Source: Tetmemena sp. SeJ-2015 (lineage: Eukaryota > Ciliophora > Spirotrichea > Sporadotrichida > Oxytrichidae). Taken from it: DNA of 64,000 nucleotides. Shown piece after piece: positions 35,904 through 49,300 of the stretch. Positions within the stretch are counted from its first letter, which is position 1. Each line of letters begins with the position of its first letter. The notes beneath the pieces were generated by a model. The model saw only the letters and a list, made by a program, of their open reading frames with translations, was not told the origin of the DNA and searched no databases. The stretch covers positions 34,149 through 98,148 of the forward strand of contig JAJKFJ010022058.1 of assembly GCA_027382625.1 (NCBI GenBank). The letters run 5' to 3'. Both the position numbers and the translations under genes were made by a program.

Positions 35904-36455
35904 CTTTGTCGATTCAAATTATATTTTGATTTCAAACTGTCAGAATACCACTAAAGAATAAATTAAAGAATTGAGAAAAAATAACTATTGATATAAAATG
36001 ACATATTAGTAATTGTTCAGGGTCAGAGAAGAGCCTGGTAATTGCTCCCAAGATATAGGAAAATTCAATAACCATTTACTATACTTATTCATAGGCCTTT
36101 ACGTGTTTCTGGCCACTTCAATCATTCTATGTTTAAAATTCTATTTTAAAATGAAAAAAAATTCCATACAACAACAATTATTTTGTAATAAACTTCTCAT
36201 TATAAATGAGAATTCTCTCTCTAAAAATTACATCTATTTATTAATTTTTTAAAGTACTTATCATTGAATTCAAATAAAAGCTCAGATATTAAGATTTAAT
36301 AACATCATAAATAATTGAATTAAAATATAATAAATAAATAGAAGCGTTATACATCATCATATTTTGAAAGCTTTAATATAATATATCCTTAAAAGGGAGA
36401 CTTAAATCTTCCATTTTAAATTAATTAAAGAATTTGCTTATTCCAATCTATAATG
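35904..36455. other. AT-rich region between divergent genes
   Basis: Spacer upstream of SAS-6 (minus) and the next plus-strand gene. A plus-strand open frame at 36013-36252 has a hydrophobic run (YLFIGLYVFLATSIILCL) but a poly-Lys/Asn end. I could not support it as a gene; it may be a translated AT-rich stretch. Confidence 0.4.
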
Positions 36456-37660
36456 CTTTTGTACCACTATTGCAAAGAAAAGAAAGTCAAATAGGTAACT
36501 CATAAACTCTATCACTATCTTTCCTTGTAGAGAGAGCAAAGCTTCAATGATGACAGAGTGCAACAGAATATATACGTTTAAGATTTCATCTTTTATTTAA
36601 AATAAATTGCTTATTCATCAGACGACTAGGAAACGGTGACAACGAAAATAGATTTAGCAGCTCTCACTCAAGAGCAGAAGGGGGAGATAGAAATACTAGC
36701 CACGGAAGAAGGAATCGATTTGAGGTGAGAAGGATTCAAAACAGCAGCAGACCAGGCACTAATCTTCATATATGTTTAAATGGTGCAATTGAGGAACTGC
36801 AATCAGAATTTAACACGAGTAATGATCAAAGCAGAATCACCATCCATAATCACAATTCTATTTATCTATCTTTCATATTCTCCCTAGTAGCAAGCACGTT
36901 CTTCCCCTAGTTTTCAATGAAAGAATCATTCATCAATTCTAAGAAATAATCAATAAGATGAGAAATATAATCTAAGACTTAGTATTAGTAGTAGTATAAA
37001 TCCAATCATATCCAAACCTATCAAATGAATTTTATTAAAGCAAAATTTATTGTATGAATTTAAATTACATCCTCCACTTTTAAAATTTTCTATAGAAAGT
37101 GATTTCTAGTTAGAGCAATTAATATAATTATAATGCTCATTTTAAATCCCCTTTATTAAATTTGTTTAATGTACCTTAATATGGGATGGGGCATTAGAGT
37201 TAGGGATGAAGCACACAATGAATACTTTAATCTACGAATTTCAGTCTCTACTGATTAACTTGAACCAATTAAGATCTGTGTAGAATACTACTGCGATGCT
37301 AACTTTGCTTCAGATCCCCTTCTTGTAGTAATTCTAGGTGCTTTCAAACATTTACCTGCAAGCAAGTTTCTCTGCTCTATTGGACAAGTGCCGACTCTCC
37401 ATCAAAGATTACTATTCCAATATTCAACTATTTCTAAAAAGCTTAGGCTCGCATTCTTCATCATCTTCCCCTATTTTCATCTCAACTGTGGTGTGGAGGA
37501 TCTTCCTCAACAACATTAAGTTTAAATTCATTATTTAGAAAGTCAGAAATATTTAGAAGCAAGGGAATGCTCAACATGATTCCTACTGGCTTTTTAGAAA
37601 GACAGAAGAATTTAAAGAACCTGGCTCTTAATAAACTTATTAACGTACAAAAATGAAACT
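36456..37660 (+). CDS. Hypothetical small protein(s), unrecognised
   Basis: The ATG at about 36453-36456 begins MLLYHYCKEKKVKQ. A 36-nt GTAACT...TTGTAG intron then leads to REQSFNDDRVQQNIY, and later IDLAALTQEQKGEIEILATE before a TGA. A second block, 36725-36910, reads HICLNGAIEELQSEFNTSND. A third, 37190-37640, contains MKHTMNTLIYEFQSLLINLN, CRLSIKDYYSNIQLFLKSLG and GNAQHDSYWLFRKTEEFKEP. Whether these form one gene or two is unclear. The third block may belong to the next gene. No domain recognised. Confidence 0.4.
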
Positions 37661-37929
37661 ATTTTTAAACTTTCAAATTTCATAAACTTAAGTTCCTATT
37701 TAGCACTTTTGAGTACATTTAAGAAGCAGGAACTTTTATTTTCCCAATCACAAAATTCAATATGCTTGCATCGTACAAGAAGCAGCCTTATTTTGGCTAG
37801 CTCTAACTACCATATTCTTGAATAAATTTATTGAAAAAGGTACTCAAATAATTTGATACTGGAAATAATATTGCACAATCATTTTAGATTTCAGTAAATA
37901 TGAGCTAGATTTTTAATATTTGTAATACT

Positions 37930-40900
37930 AAATTAAGTGTTGCTTTAAGTGTCTTTGAGCAGCTTGGTCTACTTGTTGTTGTCCACTGTTTCTTTTTCAG
38001 GTTTGTATGCAATAGTTATATATAAGAGAGATAGAGCCTCCTCGATGAACAACTTCGCTGCGTTTACTCACAAGTACCAGTATGAGAATTTCTTTATGAA
38101 TTTGATGGCCTACTTCAAAAGCACTACTTATAAAGATATTGACAGAATCATCATGTTTGGACTCATCAAGCACCATCAAATTATTGCGAGTATTATACTT
38201 TTGTTATTTTTAATTTTAAACTGACTGCTAAGACTAAAATTGTGTGTGTGAATTTCTATTCCAAGTTCTGGCTTAGAACAACTTAGAATTCTACTTAGAG
38301 TAATTCGACGACAGAGCTATGATCCAACTCAATCAACTATTTCAAATAGCCAAATCCATATTAGATGAGTAAAGTATATTTTTATCAGATTATAATGCAA
38401 GAAGATCAAAAGATTTTTGAATCAAAGGCCTCATAAGAAATTACACCTGCTGTGGCATCTGGCTTGATAGACCTATAGAATAAAGTTAATCATAAGACAG
38501 ACCCAAAATCTGCAAAAAAGTTTGAAGCTAAGTTCAAGGCAATGCTTTTCAAGTTTTACTTTGTGCTACTAACTAATGTCTAGACTAAGTATCAAATAGC
38601 ATGCTTTTAAATTTCTGAATAGACAAAAACTTATTTTACTGATTAATTATGCAGTTAAAATTTATGGGAGTAACTTGTTTGAAAGATGACATGAACAACG
38701 AATTTAAGGCTTTATTCTCAGTTATGAAGGCTCAAAATGAGAAACCTTCAATAGAATGGCAATTCTTTCTCTATTAAGCGAAACAAAGAGTAGAAAGAAT
38801 CATGTTTTTAAATACATAATGTTTACGAAGTACATGGACCTTAAGTCAGACAAAAATGGAATAGATATCATAAAATTGAACGAATTTGAGGATATGTTTA
38901 TCTAATTTGAGAAAAAAGTAGTAAACACTGCACATAATTGCCTAAACTCAAATAAGCATATTATAGGAGTGAGTTTTATTTTAAACTTTTGGAAAGAGCT
39001 GATGGAAAATAGATTGACATGCGATGTCAACCAAATTCAAATTAAGTTATAAGTTTAAATTCATGACTTTGGAGTATAGATAGCAAATATTTATTAGGAG
39101 GTATCTAATCTAGCAACAAAGATGATGGAAATGTACCCCAACCACATGATGCTCCTCAAAATTTACTCTTACTTTCTTGCTGATGTGATGAACAATGAGG
39201 AAATGTCATACGAGATAAATGCAAAGGTCAAATCTATTGTCTCCAATTTCACAAACCTCAAGAGCAAAATAGCCAGTAAAGTCAACTTTATATATTAAGC
39301 TCTTTATTTAAATAAACTAAGAGGAAAGCAAATTCTTCGGATACAATACAAATACTGTTTTAATTACAATGACAGTAACTCCAAAAGACATTGGAAAAAT
39401 CGTAAATGCCAATTTTGAGACCAAAGAGCTATTAGGATACAGAGCAAAAGATATTAAAGGCAAGAATGTAAGGATTCTAATGCCAAAGTTACTCTCAGAT
39501 AATCACGACTCGTTTATTCAAAATTATTTTGAAACTGCTAAAGCCAAAATTCTAGAGAAGAAGCGAATAGTATTAGAGTAATAATTATTGTGCATTAAAT
39601 TTTATAGATGTGCTTAATTTCTAGAATAATTGCAAAGGATAAACAAGGATATATCATTCCGATTCACATTTTAGTAAAAGCTATACCAAATTTGAAAAGA
39701 AACTTGACCTTTGTAGGATTTTTGAAACGAGTAGATGAAGTTGACACCTTTATGCAACCTCCTTCAACTTTTGCAGGTTAAGATTACCATATCCTGCTTG
39801 TAGATAAAGAAGGTTAAATTCACGGTTTTACTAAAAATTGCTGGGAAACCTTCGGTTTTAATCCTCAATTCTTCTTCAACAAATTCGGTGATCCAGAATA
39901 GTAGATTAGGATTGAAAAGATCATCAAGAATTTGAAAAATCCAAGCTTTCTCTCAAAAGTTGAAGCCAAGAAAGACGGTCAATATTGTTGCCTTGAAACC
40001 ACTGCTATAATGGAAACAGTGTCTAAGGAGCTTTTAAGCAGATGTGAGCAAGAAGTCTTAAAGACTATTAGTGGCTCTTACAATATAAATCTCTAAGTGA
40101 GTGAAATGAAATTCGCAGATGGAAAGATTTCTCTTAAAGTGTTTAAGCTACTTAAGGTATCGAGGATTATAAGATCTCAAAATGTGCTTGATATGATTTC
40201 AGTAAAGGTAGATGAAATAAACGAGCTGACTATGGACTCAGAGAAAGAATAAGACGATAATACATAAGACAATATAAATAATGGGGTGATAAAGAGGAGA
40301 CTTGATTCAATGGAGTTAGATGAAGAGGGATCAAAACCAGACACTAAATCACTAAGTGAAAGATCAATAACCTCAACATTGCACTTAATTTATTCTATGC
40401 ATCTTGATTAGAAACAAGTTAATAATCAAACTTCAAAATATTTGTAGACCTTCAAGAAACAAATCTCTAATCAGGCTATTCCTTAATCAATCATCATCCT
40501 AAACAGATTCTTATAGTTTTTAATATAAGACTTGTCATGATATTCGTGGCCATGGTTTTAATAGTTTCAATTCTAGATATGGCACAACAGAGCAAGTTTT
40601 ACGATTTTCTGTACTAAAACCAAGTAAATTTACAATAGCTTTTCAGAAAATAAAACTATGTATCTCAAGATAACTAGTAACATACTATGGATTGCTTTGA
40701 TGAATCTAAAAGTCATTCCTACCTCCTTCTAAGTTTTCTCCGACCTTATTCCTTCTTTTACTCATGATATTTAAGCATAGAATATGAAAATATCAGAAAT
40801 AGAGAATGATAAACTTGTTCACATCCTTTAATTATTAATAAGCATGAGGATATATTTATCTAGAGCGAATTATTTTTTGTAAAGTTTTAACTTTAAATCT

Positions 40901-42930
40901 TTCAACTATCTATTTTACAACTCTCACCCTTTCAGCTAAAATCCTAACTTCACCTATTAGTATCTAAACCTAGATGGGTCTTAAGGGTCGGACTTGCAGA
41001 GCACGCGATTCTTCATGTCTCAATATATCTCAAAAGTGCAACAAAATAATCTAAAATCAATATTGTAAAATCTATAATAATTTTCAAATTTAGGTTTACA
41101 CTTAACTCGAGTCTAATAACTTTCACCCCGGAAATCTTTTTAAGATAAAAAATATATCAACTTCAACTTCTAGGACTAGCATCTAATAGGACATTTTCTT
41201 TATCGTGATGAATACTCTAGACGTTCTTTAAGATAAAAATGAAAAATAAAACAGAGACTTACTCTCAGGACTCAAAAACTCTATAGATCAAAACTAAATA
41301 GTCCTGATAAGAGTAATTTTAAATTTTGTTATTGATTTTTTGATACTGCTATTCGTTTTTAATGCTATCTTTGTGATTATTTGTGGGTTGATAGTTTTCC
41401 CAATCGTAATAGGCGTCCAGAAGAATAAAGTGATGATTTTGAGTATATACTTTGAGCTGCCGAAGAAAGAAATAGAGAACTCTTTCCACAAATGTCTCTA
41501 CTTCATGGCTAAACTGGAATCTAAGTTAGATGAAAGAGGAGATGCATCCGATGAAGCAATTAAATTTATTTTGAGACAATATACGCTAAGAAATTAATCT
41601 AATTTGAGGAAAAAATTTCGAGAAAGCCAATTGGAGGCGAGCATGTAAGTGTAGTATTGAGAGAACAGAGAAGAAAATCCAGATTTATTGCTCCAGACTC
41701 TAGAGCTATGGAGGTGCATGTGACCAGTTTTCATCGTCCACAAAATGTTGTAGACTCATCAATCATAGAAGAGGAAGAGAATGAGGATAGTGATTCATCC
41801 AGTTAATCTGCACAATCGTCAAGAGACACCACTCGATAAATGATTAATCTAAGAACGGGCAAAACTAATGTCAATTCTTCTCAAACTTAGGGCCCCAATT
41901 TACGACATAGAGTCAGCAGATCCCAACTCCTCCACTGACTATTTCGTTTAACCAAAAAGAGGATCCATAGTTTATTCAAACAAAAGCATTAAAGAAATAA
42001 AAGAGAGGAAGAAAATGTAGATACAATCAAGTAAATAAAGATAAGGTTTTTCATTAATTTTAAAGGTGCTAGTATAGCAAGAATAAGATTTTATAAATTT
42101 ATAGTCGCTTCTTTTTTTAATCTATTTTATAGCTCGTCAAACCCCATTACAAATTAATTTATTTAAATTCTTCATTGAGCTAGATTAAGTAAGCATTGAA
42201 TTAGAAGGACAAAATGAAGACAGTTCTTCAGATAAGCAAGGAATGGATGAGAGTAAAATGTTTCGAGACATCAAGCGTTTATATTTTTCTTTGCTTTATG
42301 AATTTATACATCAGAGTTCAGAACACTAATTAAATTTCATAACTGCTCTTGTGATACTTTTATTCCTGGCTTTCTTCATCTTAAGTTTGGCAGTGAATAA
42401 ATAATATCTGAAAGATATTGACGAGAGCATTGACTTAAATACATTCTTTATTATTTATTGATTTGATATAAGACTTTCAATTTGATCTTTACTCTGAAAA
42501 GCACTCTTTGTAGTACACCTTTCTATATTTATATAGATATTATTTATAAAAATATAGCTTAATTTTTGAAGCATATTTCATCGGGACTTTGATGTAAAAC
42601 AGGTAAATATTTGGGAACCCTTCAAATGTGACTAGTTTAGAGCTATTTATTCAGAATTTGCAAAGAATCTAAATCGTAAAGGAAACGCTCAAGAGAAGAA
42701 ACTAGACAGGAGTGCTCAAAGGAGAAGCAGTTAATTTTATAAGACTCTCAGATTCTTCAGAATTCTGCACTCAAATTTCAACCTACTTAGAAAGTGATTC
42801 GTACGTAAATAATTTGATGAAAAGCAGATTGAATGAAATTTGAAAATCTACAAGAATCCATTAACTTATTCTGTAAAAGGATGGATTAAGATGATTAGCT
42901 TTTTCGCATAATTATTTAGCCTGTACTGAT
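37930..42930 (+). CDS. TmcB-like multi-pass membrane protein with PAS domain (main body)
   Basis: The order of parts matches the large ciliate family annotated as tiny macrocysts protein B-like: a membrane/loop block (37949-38220, RIIMFGLIKHHQ); helical segments (38280-39300) with LNQLFQIAKSIL, NEFKALFSVMKAQNEKPS, FWKELMEN and MEMYPNHMMLLKIYSYFLAD; a PAS domain (39369-39980) with IVNANFETKELLGYRAKDIK, GKNVRILMP and later QIHGFTKNCWETFGF; a post-PAS membrane span (about 40530, MIFVAMVLIVSILDM); then further spans around 41340 (PIVIGVQKNKVMILS, ELPKKEIENSFHKC) and 42300-42400. Probable role: membrane sensor or scaffold; the ligand is unknown. The first membrane spans expected at the N-terminus are not upstream. 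A block of that type lies at 42960-44160, after the C-terminal part. Frame breaks occur throughout. Confidence 0.7.
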
Positions 42931-42959
42931 AGAGATTTAAAAATAATTGCTTAAATATA

Positions 42960-44160
42960 AAGTAACTATCAAAGAGCGAAAATTATCATATGATCGAAGA
43001 GATAAATGGCATCGAACATGCACAAAATAGTAGACAGATAAATGAAGAGTAGGGCGATGCAGATTTATTTTCCAACATCAGATCTTCCTCGCTAGCGTCG
43101 GAAACTAAAGTCAGGGTGTGGTGGAGCTAAGAAAATATTAAGTTGAACATTTTTAAATTCTCAAACATGATCCACGAGTTTATGCCTATCAACACTACGC
43201 TTTTTAATCTGCTGCTAGTTATTGAATTTGTAATGATGTGCGGCTTGCTTTTTCAAAATATAGACATTCAATAACTTAAATGTATTAACTTAGTGATCTT
43301 CAAAATATATTTAATTGAGAACTATAATACTTTGAGAAATTCTATAAACTAGGAATTCCCAAACTAAAAGAGCGGCTATGATCTGCATAAAAATGGAACG
43401 GGATTTTATTTGGGCTACTTAATCAATTATGTAACTATTCAAGAGGTGCTAATGCAAAATACAAATCAACTTGAAAGCTATGTTGCTCTTAGTTTGGTTC
43501 TGTGCTTTCTCTTTATAAACTTCTTGGGAATCGGAGTTCTAAATTTAATGACCTTGGACGGGCACGAGGTGCTCCTTTACAAATCAACCCTCAAGACTTT
43601 AATAAAGACTTGTGCAGCTACTCAAATGCTTTTGCTGAAAGTTTTCTTCATACCAATAATCCAAGTATTCATAATTTAAGCATTTGCATATTTTGATTTT
43701 ATTCACCTCGTTCTTATTATGTGTTAAGAAAGATAACAGCATACTGGATGCGACATCTAGTTATTCAATTACTTAAAATAGCAACACTTCAATTTCTGAC
43801 TCTAACTCCATGGTGAATGTCTACTACGATATGTACGAATGCTGGACGCTCTCTCACATTTTCATAGTCATCTTGATTTCCATCTTTGCAGTTGCTTTTA
43901 TTTTCCTGATGGTGGTGATTTCCCTATTTATGTAAGATCCTCGAGCTCATTCCAAACTGGTTTGGGCAACTATACCTAATAGAATAGAACTTATCAAAAC
44001 TGGGTAAAAGATTTTAGTGGTTTTCGGTATCAATATATATCTCGTAAGCAAATGGATCTTCATTGTAGTACAAGTAGTCTATTTAATCTCATCATATTTG
44101 GTGCTACATTTAAGATATCTTTAAATAAAAATGGCATAGATGCGGCATTTTTAAATTTGA
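42960..44160 (+). CDS. TmcB-like N-terminal membrane region, displaced or a second truncated gene
   Basis: Coding text: EEINGIEHAQNSRQINEEQG, a first span (FNLLLVIEFVMMCGLLF), 43410-43679 (ALSLVLCFLFINFLGIGVLN, then LLYKSTLKTLIKTCAATQ and a further span), then 43800-44140 with WTLSHIFIVILISIFAVAFI, a basic loop ATIPNRIELIKTG and IYLVSKWIFIVVQVVYLISS. This is the usual start of the TmcB family: several spans before the soluble helical part. It is followed directly by the cyclin gene, not by the remainder of a TmcB protein. Either these are the missing 5' segments of the gene at 37.9-42.9 kb in permuted (scrambled) order, or it is a truncated second copy. Confidence 0.55.
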
Positions 44161-44414
44161 TTTTGAATTTGAAATAAAATTTGTTAAAATGTCAACCTAA
44201 TAAAATGAGTTCACTCTCTGCCAATGCGACCACTCAATTATTCAAGAATTTTTACAAAAAGAGGAAATCTAATATATAATGTAAATATTTTTGTCTTACA
44301 GGGGAAAATTTTAATTCTGCAATTCTTTTCTGAAAATTTTTATTACTCTATAAATTCACCTCATTTTTGAAATCTATGCAATGAGACCATTTTATTAAAT
44401 TATGAAATGGTTAA

Positions 44415-46207
44415 ATGATAATTTCAAACGATATTATTGCAGATGTGTTTGTGAAAAACTGCAAACTATGTGGACTATTCTTTCCTTAAGTAATGAATTC
44501 TTCTTATTTAGCATAATTAGAGCGGATCTTAAAGCCTAAAACTGGAGAAGAACAAGTTCTCTTGTTGTTTCTATATCTCTGAACTGCTGAAAGAAGCCTA
44601 TTCAAAGTCCATGAAAAAGCAAGAGATCACCTCCTGCAAACTCTATCTCAAAGTAATGTTTCTTTCCCTCTAATAATTGACGATGTTAGAATAGGAGCAA
44701 GTTGCTAGACTGGCTAATTCAAGTAGGAGAAATTTTAAGTCTTAATGTCAAAACTGCTTATGTGAGTGCCACTATCATGGATGTATTCTTTCAGACATCT
44801 AACTATGTGGCTCTCAATTTGTGTTACCAAGAATAGCAGTTGTATGCACTCACTTCTCTGTTTATCGCTGCCAAGATGACAGAGAGAGACGACCAGATTC
44901 CATCAAGCTCCAAGCTCATGCAATTCTTGCCTGATAGAAGGATTGATTTTTATGAAAGCCGCAGCTCATCAAACCTTAACAGGAATTCATTTATAGACAA
45001 TTAAATTATAATTCTTCATCAGTTTTGATATCATGCGAAAGAGAAGTTCTGGTTACAACTATTGAGATTTAACTTTATAAATGGCATTTTTAAGCCTAAG
45101 TTTTAAAAAGAGAATAGCTGGAGTTTCGATTAATACCCAGACTTCTATGCAATCCTTGAAATTTTTCGATCTTAGGGAGTGATTTATTCGAGTGATAGAA
45201 TCACAAATTTGGCCTCTGGGAATTCGTAGACAACAAGCGTGAGTTCAAATACTATTTTTCTGGTTGACAAGTACATTGAGTTCTTTGGACTTCTGTGCAT
45301 GCAAGATGTGAATTTCATCAATGTGAATCCCTATTTGACAAGCTGTGCTATCATAACTGCTAGTAGGAAGAAAGCTGAAGTAGTTCCAGAGTGGCCCCGT
45401 GAACTCATTTAGCTCTCAGGGCTGCAATACCATCATTTCAAAGCTATAGAGGACAATCTTATACTACTCTATTCCTAAACTTTCAAACCTAAAGAGAGCT
45501 AGTAGCAAAGAAAAATGTCCTCAAAAGAGAGAAACCCTTAAAGCAGAGCCAGCAGCTCAGGTGAATATCAACCTTAGGATTAGAAAAAAGTGCAGTATCC
45601 TCTAACATTATTTTTAACTCAACAAATATGCAACAACAGCAGCATAGTCATCAACAAACTCAGATTTAAAATTAATCACTGGTCCATTCAATATAAAAAG
45701 AAGCGAAAAGGCCAGCTCTGATAAGTTAGACTAAAAGTCGTTTTCATTCACTTGCTATTTTTAAGTGACAATAAATCTGGACTCACTCACTACAGTAACT
45801 ACAACATTTCTTCATCAACAGTGGAGTCTCCTAACTAGAGTCCTCTTTTTAATAAATTCAGAATTGAGAGCAATCAAAAACCTATCGCTCCTTTCTCAGG
45901 ACTTAAACTTAGAGGTATCTCTCCAATGGTTTCTACAACTCCTAACTAAGATTAGCAGAGCCACTGCAATTTGAGGTTGAATAAAAGTAACGCTGCCTCT
46001 ACAGCTAACTTACACTTAAAGAGCTCATCAAACTCTTTTGTTGTACCGAGTTTTCAAAGAGATACTAACAATTTCTCCAATCTAAATTTTTACAGCAGTA
46101 ACATATAAAATAATAACCAGTCTATATATAAAAAGCCACTGACAAGCCAGTAGTCTAGGGTTTATTTTGAGCCTCAAAATTAAATGTAGAATTATAGATA
46201 ATTTTGA
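44415..46207 (+). CDS. Cyclin
   Basis: Start at the ATG at 44415 (MIISNDIIADVFVKNCKLCG). A 22-nt intron (GTAATG...TTTAG, about 44491-44512) and a second of about 37 nt before 44693 give a continuous frame into the cyclin box: NRSKLLDWLIQVGEIL, TAYVSATIMDVFFQTSNYVA and LYALTSLFIAAKMTERDD, then PYLTSCAIITASRKK and VPEWPRELIQLSGL of the second fold. Cyclins bind and activate cyclin-dependent kinases through this fold. The subtype cannot be settled by eye. The canonical MRAIL hydrophobic patch is replaced by NRSKL. A long Ser/Asn/Gln-rich tail follows (45480-46200) and ends YRQF then TGA at 46205. The gene converges with the kinase gene across about 170 bp. Confidence 0.75.
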
Positions 46208-46380
46208 ATATAAATTCCTCAATTCATTTGGCTATATCTTCCTCAAGCGATGTTTTAAAATAAAATAAGAAACTTATTTCTCTTAAAAATCTTTATTATG
46301 TGTGCTAAGGAAATAATTAAATTGAGCATATAAGTAATATAATAAGGTATAATTGAAAACTTAGTAATATCTAAATAATC

Positions 46381-49300
46381 TCATTTTATATAAACTATAA
46401 TATATATGGAGTTAATGCCTACTTCTCTCAGTTGAAGTTTGAGAGGATGTTTAAAACTGACTCTTACTTTTTTCAAATTTGGTTTTTTAGAGTCTTTCTG
46501 AGAATGTTGACTTAAGTCTGGCGATGATTTCTATACTCGCCTAAATTGTAGCTGTTTTGCGGCTTTAGAACCTCCTAAGAGTAGTTATTAACTCTCTCGA
46601 GTTCACTTCCGCCGCCACTAGCTTGGTTATTCTAGTTTAATATATCCTGCTCCGTTAGAATTTAATTCTGACAATCTTTGTTTGTCATAAACTAGAAATG
46701 ATGTAGAATTGAAATTACTTCTCAAATGAGGGAAGAAGGTTTATCAATAAATGACTTTTAAGAGTTGTTATTGTTAGAGGATTGCTGAGCTTACCAAGAA
46801 AGTCCTCCGTTTCCACTTATGCTAAGATGGTTCTTTTGCATTTCTTAGAGATCAGCCATGCTCTGAATATAAAAAATGAAAAGCGGTGTGATAGTCTATT
46901 GCACTCTTCTCTTCTCCCATTGCTGATGCGTTAGCAGAGCCGAATCTTTACATTTCGCTCCCTCCATAGGCGCTAAAGAAGGGCACGTTCCCGCTAATAC
47001 TCTCTCGATTCAGGTTCCCTCCACTTTTTGCTGGAGTCTAGTCAGTTAAATTAAACGGATTTTGGCTACCACTAACGCTTCCATTTAAATTAAAGAAGCC
47101 TGGCCCTTCACTCTTCAAAGGCTAGGAACTGTTTATAATTGAAGTAAGTGGCTTGCTATTTTAAAAACTTGACTTGAGATCTCTGATCTATTTCTGGAGC
47201 TATTCATTTGACTCTACATCTGGGAGATTAGATGTTCCCGATCTTGCATTTTCAGACCTTTGAGAAATGTTTTTATCCTCTTATCTCAGCATATTTAGAA
47301 GCTGAACTTTTCTTAACTCGCTAATAAAAAATAGATTGCATGAATTTTGAACTTTTCTTCTTGAATCACTGGTTTGATTTGGAGTCACACTTTGAGCAAA
47401 TGGTCTTGATGAACTCTCAAAATTATTCTAAGTGAGCTCAGGGAAACCTGCGGGGCTTTGATCTTCTTTGACTTCTTCATCATTTTGATGCTGATTTGTT
47501 TGAAGTCGGTAGAGTTGGGCCTGAGATAAATTGGACTTAGAGTTATTTCCATCCTTCTAGAAGTACTTATTTCAAATTTTATAAATGCAAATGGATTATA
47601 CTCAGATCCATTGAAAGTTGGATTCTATTTGAAGTCCACTGGTCTTGACTAGCCATGCATTTATGAACTTTTCGAGCTTTGATTTAGAGGGTTAGTGTAG
47701 ATTTACTTATCCGAGTTCATAGGATAGTGACCTTAAGTCTAATTGACTATCATATTCCCAATCGAAAACTTCCCAGAATTAAAGGTATTGTTGTTATTCT
47801 AAGTAGCCAAAGCTATCAGATTTTTGTTATGAGCTGCATTCATGTCCAAATACTTATGTAGCGGACCCTATGCATTATCACTAAATGAAAATTTATAACC
47901 TTTAACTGAATAAATTAAATTGCTACTTATCTAAAAATATGTAATATTGATTGAGTGTCTCATAATGTTTCTACTTCCTCCATATATGCTGCCAGGTGTT
48001 GTAGGAAAAAATAGGAACATAAAAGACCAAGTTAGCATTTTATTCTTCAGTATCTATATGTCCCTCAACGTTAGCTTCTTCATTTTGGGGTGTTTCATCT
48101 TCATCATTAGCTGGATTTTAAGAAGTAGCCCAAAATTAACTCTTTTTGTTTTGCTAATGCTAGGGTTTAGGTACGCTGAATCTATGGACAGGTTACTAGC
48201 TCTAAGAGTTTGAAAATTGGGAAAGAGGGTTAGAAATATTGTTGCTATCAAATGCATTTAAGGACTTGTTACCAAATGAATCACTATTTTAGTTCAGAAT
48301 GTTTGAATGCTTTGAATTAGCCAAGAAACTCAATTATTATAAATGGATATACTCGCAGAGTTAACTGAAAGACTTGAAGGGTTTCCCGGCCGCACGTTGT
48401 TTGGATTTCCATCATCTTCCATAGCTTGCTTGTTCGGAGAGGAATATTCTTATCAGCTCATATGAGGATGCTACTATTCTCCAAAGCTAAAGCCTCCTAC
48501 AGCATTCTTAGACTCTATAGTTGAACTTTTGAGTAGGCAGTTATTACTGTGAGCATTAAAATCTACAATTTTGTTTTAGTCAAGCGAACGATCTGCATTT
48601 TCCTCTATCTCTAAATCTCCAAAAGATTCATCATCTTCTTCTTGAATGCTTTTCTTCATTCCATTCTTTTCCCTCAAATACTTTCTGAGTTGTCCCTCTT
48701 CCTTTATGACTGGAAGAGAATTCTTTATCTAACTAGGAGAATACTTACTAGAAACGTTAGGAGAGTGAGAGACAAACCTGCTATTAACAGCCATAGGTTA
48801 TCCCGGGAAATATGGAACTGGTCCATTATATGCAATATTTAAATAAAATACTTGAGATATAGTATGCTGGTGGATTTTAGTTACTATTAGGGGCAATATC
48901 TTTCATAAGGAAGTCATGAATTTGTTAGTGATGCATCGATTAACCAAGAGCATTGTTGACCTTATTCATGTCAAAGAGCATTTTCCCTTAAGTTTGTTGC
49001 TCACTGAATTACCTCAAAGCAATGGCCCTTTTCTTTATTTCTTCATAGTTTGGATCATTAGGATTGATTTGAGATCCTAACATCATCAGTTAGCTTTTAG
49101 CATCTTCAAGTACAGCATCCTCCATGATCTTTGATAGCGCAAAGAAGTTGGGCTATTGCCACTTTTTCATTACTCTTTCATAGTTTTGATCCATCTCTTT
49201 CTAAGAAAGGCCATTATTCTATTAATTCGGTGTTGATGTAGAAGTCTCTTGCTAATGCCTTACTGCACTATGATTTTAAGAGGGTGCTAGATTTGTGTAG

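Noticed and set aside
47947..48257. Plus-strand ORF of 88 aa with hydrophobic stretches and a minus-strand ORF of 67 aa
   Set aside because: Both are shadows of the kinase tail, which reads on the minus strand here as [20 protein letters not shown] and continues.
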